Below are positions 1 to 6,714 of a stretch of 64,000 nucleotides of DNA, one piece after another (the first letter of the stretch is position 1; the number at the start of each line of letters is the position of its first letter). The DNA comes from G963662605 sp963667005. GTDB taxonomy: Bacteria; Bacteroidota; Ignavibacteria; Ignavibacteriales; Ignavibacteriaceae. The notes below the pieces were generated by a model. The model saw only the letters and a list, made by a program, of their open reading frames with translations, did no database searches and was not told the DNA's origin. The stretch is taken from assembly GCA_963667005.1 (NCBI GenBank), contig OY762937.1:2356001-2420000 (forward strand), read 5' to 3'. The translations under genes were made by a program, and so were the position numbers.

Positions 1-76
1 CCTTGGGGAGATTTGCCCGGCATAGAGCCAGAAGCTCCTCTAGTTCACTTTTAATTTTAGGGTCAATAATTGCCAT
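1..76 (-). CDS. N-terminal 25 codons of a protein that runs off the left edge
   Basis: An ATG at 76-74 on the minus strand opens a frame that stays open to base 1 (25 codons, beginning MAIIDPKIKSELEELLALC). The short helical start rich in Leu and Glu, with a CRANLPK stretch at the cut end, is reminiscent of the start of RelA/SpoT (p)ppGpp synthetases, but 25 residues are too few to name it. It lies 69 bases downstream of the TPR gene in the same direction and could be the last member of the der-cdr-upp operon or a separate unit. Confidence 0.5.
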   Translation of the reverse strand, partial: MAIIDPKIKSELEELLALCRANLPK

Positions 77-145
77 ATTCGTATAATTTTTCTCGTAAAA
101 CCAAGATACAAATTTCTTCTCTTAATTGCAGTAGAAAATTTGTAT

Positions 146-1177
146 TTAGAGTTTTTTTTGCACGTCGCTGCGGAGGGCTTTAATCCTGTCTAATCTTGAG
201 CCGAGCTTTTCCGCTTCGTAAGCGGTTAGCTGGTTTTCGGCCGGTATTTCTGAAAGTAATTTATTTGCGGTACCGGCATCTCCCAACGTGAAATAATTTT
301 TCGCGAGAATGTACTTCAGGGAAATTTCGTTGCACCGGTTCTTAACAAAATTTTTATCAAATGAATTATAAATTTCCCAATAGATCGCGATTGCTTTTAC
401 GCGATCGGTCTCTTCATATATTCTGGCGAGATCCCACTTTAAGAATCTGCTATTGGGGTATTTTTTCATCATCGGATCAAGTGCTTCTTTCGCGTGATAG
501 GTATCCTTGTTCTTAAGACAAATCCAAACGATGTTGTGAACTGCCATATGTGCGTGATAGCTTTTTTTATTTGCCGCTGTATAGAGCATTTTTACGGCAT
601 CATTCCGCTCATCTTTTTTGAAAGGGAGCCAGTTGAGGAACTCTGTTTTTTCACCTGCCCAGTATTTAAAAATACCAAGTGACACATATGCATCATAAAA
701 GGATGAATCAATTTCGATGCAGTGTTCAAAATACTGCTTAGCCTTTACCGAAGTGGCCGTACCCGACACCCAGTTATTGCGACTGAGATAGAGATTTGCC
801 TTATAACCTTCCGCAAGGCCTTTGTAATAATTATACCAGACATTATTCTTGTCGGAATCCAGCAGCCGTTCTGAAGTTGCAATTGCATCATCCAGCCAGT
901 TCATGATTTTGGTTTCGTCGGCGGGGATTTGAAAATCGTTCGCGATTGCTAATTCTGTTGCGGCGAGAAAAATTTTACCAAGCGGATTTTGCGGGTATTT
1001 CTTTTGCAGCATGGAAAAGCTGATGCGGGCTTTGTGGTAATCCTGGTTGATCAAATTATCCATGCCTGCCGTGACTAATTGCTGTATCTCATGGTTCGGG
1101 TGGATCTGTGCGAAGCTGCTGTTAGCAAGTACAATAAGGCTCAACAAAGAAAACAGGATAAGCTTACAGCGTACCAA
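146..1177 (-). CDS. Exported TPR-repeat protein
   Basis: This protein has a cleavable-looking signal peptide (hydrophobic core LILFSLLSLIVLA followed by SSFAQ) and then helical repeats with the TPR spacing, e.g. around HKARISFSMLQKKYPQNP and the segment YDAYVSLGIFKYWAGE. It probably acts in the periplasm as a binding scaffold; no enzymatic motif is visible. I take the TTG at 1177-1175 as the start, because GGAG lies 8 bases upstream and the protein then begins directly with the basic n-region of the signal peptide. An ATG at 1195 would add six residues and lengthen the overlap with upp from 14 to 32 bases. The overlap points to translational coupling with upp. The exact cellular role is unknown. 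Confidence 0.8.
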   Translation of the reverse strand: MVRCKLILFSLLSLIVLANSSFAQIHPNHEIQQLVTAGMDNLINQDYHKARISFSMLQKKYPQNPLGKIFLAATELAIANDFQIPADETKIMNWLDDAIATSERLLDSDKNNVWYNYYKGLAEGYKANLYLSRNNWVSGTATSVKAKQYFEHCIEIDSSFYDAYVSLGIFKYWAGEKTEFLNWLPFKKDERNDAVKMLYTAANKKSYHAHMAVHNIVWICLKNKDTYHAKEALDPMMKKYPNSRFLKWDLARIYEETDRVKAIAIYWEIYNSFDKNFVKNRCNEISLKYILAKNYFTLGDAGTANKLLSEIPAENQLTAYEAEKLGSRLDRIKALRSDVQKKL

Positions 1178-1802
1178 ATGTGCGGTCTCCGGCATCTCCC
1201 AAACCAGGGAGGATATAGCCTTTTTCGTTCAACTCACGGTCAAGCACCGCAGCGTATATTGGAACATCAGGATGTTCGTTTAATAAGTGCATAACTCCGG
1301 CGGGCGAAGCGACTAAACATGCGAAAAACAATTTTTTTGCTCCGCGCTGTTTCAAATATGTCAGGGCTGCTGACGCACTTCCGCCTGTAGCGAGCATTGG
1401 ATCGAGCATAATGGTAAGCGAACTGTTCAATGTTTTTGGAGACTTTGAATAATACACATCGGGTTGCAGAGTATTCTCATTGCGCTGAATACCGACGTGT
1501 CCGACTCTTGCATCAGGAATCAGGGAAATGAATCCGCTGGTCATTCCTAATCCGGCACGCAATACCGGGACAAGAATAATGCCGTCTTTTAATACATGTC
1601 CGGTTGTTTTTTCTAAAGGAGTTTTTACAGTCACTTCAAGCAGAGGAGCATTCTTCATGATTTCTGCGGCGAGAATCATTGAAATTCTGCTGACCGCGTT
1701 TCTGAATTGTTCCTGTTTGGTTAATTCGTCGCGGATTTCTGTAAGGTCTCTTTTAATAAGGGGGTGCTGTACTATAGTCAGGTTAGGGAAATTTGTATCC
1801 AT
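1164..1802 (-). CDS. upp: Uracil phosphoribosyltransferase
   Basis: The enzyme converts uracil and PRPP to UMP in pyrimidine salvage, in the cytoplasm. The 212-residue length is standard for Upp. The PRPP-binding loop is visible as MLDPMLATGGSA, preceded by the conserved VPVLRAGLGM segment, and the C terminus keeps the uracil-binding PGLGDAGDRTFGT stretch. It starts 14 bases after the stop of the upstream flavoprotein gene and overlaps the following TPR gene, so it sits in a der-cdr-upp-TPR transcription unit. Nothing is missing or odd. The family call is secure. Confidence 0.96.
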   Translation of the reverse strand: MDTNFPNLTIVQHPLIKRDLTEIRDELTKQEQFRNAVSRISMILAAEIMKNAPLLEVTVKTPLEKTTGHVLKDGIILVPVLRAGLGMTSGFISLIPDARVGHVGIQRNENTLQPDVYYSKSPKTLNSSLTIMLDPMLATGGSASAALTYLKQRGAKKLFFACLVASPAGVMHLLNEHPDVPIYAAVLDRELNEKGYILPGLGDAGDRTFGTL

Positions 1803-1816
1803 AGTAAATACCGATT

Positions 1817-3148
1817 TTAATTTTTTCGTGATATCTTACTTAATTGTGAAAGTGGATTGACAAACGGCGAAAGCGGGGGAGTATAATTAAAAAATATCTC
1901 ATCCAGTTCACGAAGAAGAATATTTTTCTTTATGCACATTGCAATAATATCGCCGTAGCCGCTGACTTCCTCGCCGCCGAAAAATCCCGCGCCGAGAATC
2001 CTGCCGGAGTTTTTCTCAATCATCATCTTTGAAAATCCGAGTGATGAACCGGGCATTACCTTTACTTTGTTGGGTAGTGAGATTGAGAAGGACTCATACG
2101 CGATACCCGACTTTTTAATATCTGCTTCGGTCAATCCGGTCTGTACAAAGTATTTGGTAAAAATCTTCACCGATGAATTCTTGATAACCGGCTGTAGATA
2201 TTCATTGCCGCCAGCAGCATTAGCCCCTGCAATATACCCGCTCAAACGTGCCAGCGTAGCCAGATTGATGAGTTCTGATTTACGAACTTGCTGCAACGGA
2301 TATTCAATCACATCACCGGCTGCATAGATGTTTGCGTCTGAAGTTTGCAATTTGCTGTTTACCTTAATACCGCCGGTTAAACCTAATTCGATTTTATGAG
2401 CAGCTGCAAGTGCAGTATTCGGTGAAAAACCTAAAGCAGTAACAACCATGTCAATCTCAATGATACGGCTGCCGATTTTGACCGCGGTAATATTTTCGCC
2501 GTCGCCGATAAGTTTGTATTCGCAATTCGTATAAACGTTGATGTTGTTTACCGTGCAAAGCGCAGAGACGATTTCGCTGAACTCTTCATCAGCGGCAGGG
2601 AACAAGCGCTCTTTTTTCTCGATGAGCGTGACTTCACAATTCCTTATCAATAGTGAACCGGCAATTTCGAGTCCGATGTAACCCGAACCGATAACCAGAC
2701 ATTTCCGCGGTGCATTGTCTGCGACATAATGCATCATGCGCGCGACGTCATCAATGTTCTTCAGGGTAAAAATGTTTTTGTACAGGTCATGTTCCTGAAG
2801 CGTGTTTGCTGTTGAACCGGTAGCGATGATGAGTGAGTCATACGAAAAAACATTACCCTTACAGCAGGTAACGGTTCTTTGTCTGCGGTCAATATTGGTG
2901 ATGGAAACGTTGGTGTATACGGTAACGCCTTTTTCACGGAGGAATGTTTCAGGGGTGAAAAAGACAAGCGAATGGTAATCCTGAATTTCGCCGGAAATAA
3001 CATACGGTAGTTCGCATGTCCCGGTGGATATATAATTACTCTTTTCAAAAATAATAATCTCCGCCTTCGGATTGACTCTTCTGGCTTTCGCGGCCGCCGC
3101 ACATCCTGCTGCATTTCCGCCGATGATTATTATTTTATTTTTCAGCAT
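1817..3148 (-). CDS. cdr: CoA-disulfide reductase-like FAD/NAD(P) flavoprotein
   Basis: This is a 443-residue class of pyridine-nucleotide disulfide oxidoreductase with an N-terminal FAD site (IIGGNAAGCAAAAKARR, residues 8-24), a second nucleotide site (CLVIGSGYIGLEIAG) and the AAGDV FAD-binding motif. Cys45 in TGTCELPYVISGEI sits where the single redox cysteine of CoA-disulfide reductase and NADH oxidase/persulfide reductase lies. A C-terminal dimerisation domain follows. The family reduces CoA disulfide, polysulfide or oxygen in the cytoplasm; sequence alone does not decide the substrate. The start ATG shares one base with the stop of der (TAATG). No rhodanese domain is fused at the C terminus, unlike the persulfide-reductase subgroup. 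Confidence 0.85.
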   Translation of the reverse strand: MLKNKIIIIGGNAAGCAAAAKARRVNPKAEIIIFEKSNYISTGTCELPYVISGEIQDYHSLVFFTPETFLREKGVTVYTNVSITNIDRRQRTVTCCKGNVFSYDSLIIATGSTANTLQEHDLYKNIFTLKNIDDVARMMHYVADNAPRKCLVIGSGYIGLEIAGSLLIRNCEVTLIEKKERLFPAADEEFSEIVSALCTVNNINVYTNCEYKLIGDGENITAVKIGSRIIEIDMVVTALGFSPNTALAAAHKIELGLTGGIKVNSKLQTSDANIYAAGDVIEYPLQQVRKSELINLATLARLSGYIAGANAAGGNEYLQPVIKNSSVKIFTKYFVQTGLTEADIKKSGIAYESFSISLPNKVKVMPGSSLGFSKMMIEKNSGRILGAGFFGGEEVSGYGDIIAMCIKKNILLRELDEIFFNYTPPLSPFVNPLSQLSKISRKN

Positions 3149-4458
3149 TACTTTTGTTTAAATACAATTGTTAGCGGTACGCCGGTGAAATCATATTTGC
3201 GGCGGATCATATTCTCCAAAAATCTCTTATAACTTTCGGCAATATTCTTCGGATAATTCGTAAAGAATAAAAATACCGGATAATTATCGCCGCCCTGAGT
3301 AATATACTTAATTTTAATTTCTTTTCCGGTCGGAGTAGTCGGCGGGGGAGTCGCGTCAATTTCAGGGAGCAGGACTTCATTCAATTCGGCAGTAGGAATA
3401 ATGGTGCTTCTTCTTGTACGCACTTCCTTTGCCATATCAACAAGTTTGTAAATTCTTTGTTTTGTTAAAGCAGAGATGAAAACAACCGGGAAATAATCGT
3501 ACAATCCGAGTTTTTCTTTCAGGTATTTTTCAATCTGGTGCGAAGTCTTTGAATCCTTCTCCATGAGGTCCCATTTATTGACCGCGATGATAACACCTTT
3601 TCTGCGCTGTACTGCTTCATCTATAATTTTATGATCCTGCTTGTCAATGCCGACTGAAGCGTCAAGCATAACGATAACGACATCGGAGTTGCCGATTGCC
3701 TTTAGAGTGCGAAGAGACGCGAAAAATTCCACGCCCTCTTCAATTTTATTTCTTTTTCTGAGACCCGCGGTATCAACAAGAACAATCTCTTCGCCGTGAT
3801 ATTTTAAAACGGAATCAATACTGTCTCTTGTTGTGCCTGCTATATCGGTAACGATGCTTCTATCAAAACCTAAAAGAGCGTTGGTCAACGATGACTTGCC
3901 GACGTTCGGTCTGCCTACAATAGCAATTTTCAAACGGGTATCGGGAGTCTCATCTGTTTCCATCGAGATATCTTCGGTGAGCATATCGAGAAAATCCCCG
4001 ATCTTCCTTCCGACTGTAGCGGAGAGGGAATAGGGCTCGCCCAGTCCAAGCTCATAAAATTCATGAACCAGATTTTCCTGATTTTGGGAGTCGACCTTGT
4101 TGGCGACGAGGAAGAACTTTTTGCCGGAGTTTCTCACCAATCCCGCAATTTCTTTATCGCCCGGATTAACACCGGCTCTCGCGTCTACGAGAAAGATAAT
4201 TTTATCGGCCTCTTCAATACCGTACTTAACCTGCTCGCGGATTCCTGCCTCGAACAAATCGGGTGATTCCGGGACGTATCCTCCGGTATCAATCAATATG
4301 AAATTTTTACCCGACCACTCGATTTCGCCGTAATTCCTGTCGCGCGTAACGCCGCTCTGGTCATCTACAATAGCATCACGGATGCCGCTAAGTCTATTAA
4401 ATAATGTTGACTTACCGACATTCGGCCGTCCGATAATAACAATAACCTGTTTTCTCAT
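3148..4458 (-). CDS. der: Ribosome biogenesis GTPase Der (EngA)
   Basis: Der is an essential tandem GTPase that helps assemble the 50S subunit. Both G domains are complete: first P-loop GRPNVGKSTLFN at the N terminus with DTGG and NKVD motifs, second P-loop GRPNVGKSSLTN with DTAG and NKWD. The C-terminal KH-like domain follows and ends in a basic tail. At 436 residues it matches the normal family length. It is the first gene of a compact minus-strand unit. The 791-base stretch upstream is full of short repeats, so its promoter must lie close to the start codon, around 4460-4530. Confidence 0.97.
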   Translation of the reverse strand: MRKQVIVIIGRPNVGKSTLFNRLSGIRDAIVDDQSGVTRDRNYGEIEWSGKNFILIDTGGYVPESPDLFEAGIREQVKYGIEEADKIIFLVDARAGVNPGDKEIAGLVRNSGKKFFLVANKVDSQNQENLVHEFYELGLGEPYSLSATVGRKIGDFLDMLTEDISMETDETPDTRLKIAIVGRPNVGKSSLTNALLGFDRSIVTDIAGTTRDSIDSVLKYHGEEIVLVDTAGLRKRNKIEEGVEFFASLRTLKAIGNSDVVIVMLDASVGIDKQDHKIIDEAVQRRKGVIIAVNKWDLMEKDSKTSHQIEKYLKEKLGLYDYFPVVFISALTKQRIYKLVDMAKEVRTRRSTIIPTAELNEVLLPEIDATPPPTTPTGKEIKIKYITQGGDNYPVFLFFTNYPKNIAESYKRFLENMIRRKYDFTGVPLTIVFKQK

Positions 4459-5249
4459 AAACTCTTAGATAAATTCAAAAATACTAACCCTAAATTTACG
4501 GAATATAAAGGGATAACCAATACACCATTGTAGGTCGAGACTCTGTCTCGACCATAGGGGAATAGTGCTATTTTTTTTGTATTAGTAATAGAAGTTGGGC
4601 GACTCAGCGAGATCGCCCTACAGATTATCATCAGCGTTGTTTTTCGCAAGTTGTAGGGCGGGATTCTTTCCCGCCCATAGAATTTTTTAGCGCAAAGTAG
4701 GGCGGGTAACAAACCCGCCCTACGATTTGTCATGCCGGATTCGTTCTGGCATTCATACTTATCCCGCAGGGATATTACAGAGATAACCGTGGGTGGCAAC
4801 CCACGGATTGATGTAACCTCATAAATCCAGCCCCGAATGGGGCTGAACCTCATGTACTTTTCTTGGCGCAAGAAAAGTACCAAAAGAACATGCACTGCAA
4901 AGGAATTACTAAAAATTCGCTTCGTTTCGCTAAAAGAAAAGAACTCGCTCACTCCATTCGCTCAGACCCGCCTGACGGACGGGCAGGCAGCTTTTCTTTT
5001 AACGCTCCACTCCGCTCATTTTCTTAACGTATTTCCTTTGATGTGCGTTCGGAATGTTTGTGGGATTGCCAATATTAAGGGAAAGGAATTTGTCATGCCG
5101 GACTTGTTCCGGCATCCATTCAATAATTTCCCGTAGGGAATCAATGTTTGTAGAATTAATACAGAAACATGAAAATATTTTCCGTATGAAATAAATCTCC
5201 AATTAGGCAGGCTTAATATTGTGACAGGGATTGGTTATGGCGGGGTTAA
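4459..5249. repeat. Gene-free stretch packed with short inverted repeats
   Basis: At least seven different perfect or near-perfect inverted repeats lie here: 4533-4553 (GGTCGAGAC arms), 4597-4618 (GGGCGA arms), 4656-4676 (GGGCGGG arms), 4697-4723 (GTAGGGCGGGT arms), 4787-4806 (CCGTGGGT arms), 4828-4845 (CAGCCCC arms), 4854-4880 (GTACTTTTCTT arms) and 5095-5115 (ATGCCGGA arms). A near copy of the last is at 4731-4752. The stretch between about 4880 and 5000 has no clear structure. Such elements are dispersed, non-coding repeats in many Bacteroidota-type genomes. Open frames across them read as repeat-encoded nonsense and I do not call them genes. Confidence 0.85.
5127..5200 (+). repeat. Left copy of a 74-nt direct repeat flanking dpnC-dpnD
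   Basis: The segment begins TTTCCCGTAGGGAATCAAT and runs through a TTGTAGAATTAATACAG block to ATCTCC. It matches 6459-6533 in the same orientation with about seven differences and one length change. The two copies are 1.26 kb apart and enclose exactly the dpnC-dpnD pair. The element may also be a dispersed repeat of the genome. Confidence 0.8.
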
Positions 5250-5573
5250 TTATTGCCGCGACTCCAAAAAAGCTGTTTTGGCGTCTATTAAAGAGCCAAA
5301 TACCAGAATCGACAAATTTTCCTTGTTGAGTAGGTGAAATTTCTCTTTTGCCTTCTCGATTAAAAAATCAGAGTATGCATCATCCTGCTCTAATTCCTGA
5401 ATATTCGGGATATCAAAAATGGAATCTTGGAAATCGCTGCTATCAAGGATGACTTTTTCGTCATTATATAATGATATCGCTTTTTCCATAGCATCATCAA
5501 GGTTAGCAGCTTTAATTTCTACTTCGCGTTCAAGTGTTTCTGTAATTTTAATTGTGAATGTTTTATGTGCCAA
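5250..5573 (-). CDS. dpnD: DpnD/PcfM-domain small protein
   Basis: The protein carries the signature of the DpnD-PcfM family near its N terminus: FTIKITETLEREVEIKA, then DDAMEKAISLYNDEKVILDSSDF. In Streptococcus pneumoniae the dpnD gene follows dpnC, which encodes DpnI; the function of DpnD is not known. Here it also directly follows a DpnI homologue and overlaps its end. There is no ATG: the frame opens with TTG at 5606, but a second TTG at 5573 has a GAGGAG ribosome site 12 bases upstream, inside the last codons of dpnC, and I prefer it (107 residues; 118 with the earlier start). The C-terminal third is acidic and helical and resembles nothing I recognise. The family call rests on motif recall. 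Confidence 0.8.
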   Translation of the reverse strand: MAHKTFTIKITETLEREVEIKAANLDDAMEKAISLYNDEKVILDSSDFQDSIFDIPNIQELEQDDAYSDFLIEKAKEKFHLLNKENLSILVFGSLIDAKTAFLESRQ

Positions 5574-6336
5574 TTTTTTTATATACTCCTCTGTTTTTGA
5601 ACTCAATAATTTCTTTGTCCCTCAAAACCTGAAGCTGCTGCCTGATTTTATCCTTAACGAATTTGTTATCCGGATGCTTGGCTTTAAGGCTTTTCTCAAA
5701 TTTATAGACATCATCAAGAGTGAACTCATTGCTTGAAATGTTATCTATGCAATTCAAAACATCTAATGTCCAACCTCTCGCGTCAAGGCTGCCTTTGCGG
5801 AGGAATAATGATTTGTTCCACTTTTCGAGCACATCCCTTGTTTTTAGTATCTCAGAATTCTTTACTAAAAATATTTTCCCTAAATCAGGTATCTTCACTA
5901 AATCAATGTTGCATCCTATCCAACCGCTTCTTCGGGCTGTTTTTGCTAATGCTTTTCTTTTTTCAATAATGTCCGGTGTGAAGAAATGTTTCGGGACAAT
6001 GAAGAAATTTTCCACTTCACGGCTGACTCTGTTATAGGAAAGAAAGAAAAAATTAGGGTTATTTAATGATGTAACTCGATCAATCATTGTTGAATAAGCG
6101 CCATCAACAATTTTTTTAGAGATCTTTCCTTTCTTACTTTTTACCTCATACTCTTCCTTACATTTCGCACAGAAAAAATCAGCAACCGGCTTATTGTTCT
6201 CGAATTTTTGAAGACTTTCTGCACCGCAACTTGGGCAATATGAATTTTGCTGAACCCAAGATTCGGATACCACGCGAATAATTTGTGATCGGCTTGTATA
6301 ATTTTGTGAAAGATTGAAATTCAAAGAGACATTCAT
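5563..6336 (-). CDS. dpnC: DpnI-type restriction endonuclease for methylated GATC
   Basis: DpnI cuts GATC only when the adenine is methylated, so a cell carrying it restricts Dam-modified foreign DNA and must leave its own GATC sites unmethylated. This 257-residue protein is collinear with DpnI (254 residues). The PD-(D/E)xK centre is at the same positions: Asp53 (in KPVADFFC), Glu64 and Lys66 (EYEVKSKKGK). A zinc site is formed by Cys34, Cys37, Cys56 and Cys59. Conserved blocks ARRSGWIGCNIDL and the C-terminal winged-helix end QQLQVLRDKEIIEF, which reads the methylated site a second time in DpnI, are intact. No methyltransferase gene is adjacent. Start ATG is at 6336. dpnD overlaps its 3' end. 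Confidence 0.93.
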   Translation of the reverse strand: MNVSLNFNLSQNYTSRSQIIRVVSESWVQQNSYCPSCGAESLQKFENNKPVADFFCAKCKEEYEVKSKKGKISKKIVDGAYSTMIDRVTSLNNPNFFFLSYNRVSREVENFFIVPKHFFTPDIIEKRKALAKTARRSGWIGCNIDLVKIPDLGKIFLVKNSEILKTRDVLEKWNKSLFLRKGSLDARGWTLDVLNCIDNISSNEFTLDDVYKFEKSLKAKHPDNKFVKDKIRQQLQVLRDKEIIEFKNRGVYKKIGT

Positions 6337-6714
6337 AACCGCCTACAGCTTTTCAAATGATCAAAATGAAAACGTTATTGATAAATATAATAAGTTTTAT
6401 ATTAATGACATATGGTGCGCGATGCTGCTGAGGGATTGTTTGTCATTTAATTCCATATTTTCCCGTAGGGAATCAATATTTGTAGAATTAATACAGGTAC
6501 AGGAAAATATTTTTCCGTAGGAAATATATCTCCTACGGAGAATCTGATTGCTTATGTATCAATGATTCTACAAGGATTGAATGCCTACGGCATATCTTCA
6601 GATTCGTTTTTCGCGAGTTGTAGGCGGGTAACAAGCCCGCCTTACGAATGGTGTATGAAAAGAATTGATTAAAGGGAATAATAGGTGGGCGACTTAGGAA
6701 AGTCGCCCTACAAT
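6337..6714. repeat. Repeat-bearing spacer upstream of dpnC
   Basis: The 378 bases between dpnC and the DUF5916 gene hold the right copy of the 74-nt direct repeat (6459-6533), an inverted repeat at 6620-6645 (GGCGGG arms, preceded by TTTTTCGCGAGTTGTAGG, which resembles 4641-4657), and another at 6687-6708 (GGGCGACTT / AAGTCGCCC) just beyond the DUF5916 stop codon. The dpnC promoter should lie within 6337-6450, which is AT-rich, but I cannot pick out a convincing -10/-35. Confidence 0.75.
6459..6533 (+). repeat. Right copy of the direct repeat flanking dpnC-dpnD
   Basis: Same orientation and about 90 % identical to 5127-5200. This copy has a longer palindromic end (TCCGTAGGA ... TCCTACGGA, about 6514-6539) than the left copy, whose corresponding bases read TCCGTATGA, so the left one appears to be the decayed copy. 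Confidence 0.8.

Noticed and set aside
4455..5136. Two long opposite frames (165 and 99 codons) across the repeat cluster
   Set aside because: They run through hairpin repeats; the peptides are of the kind routinely mistranslated from dispersed repeats, with no domain and no ribosome site.
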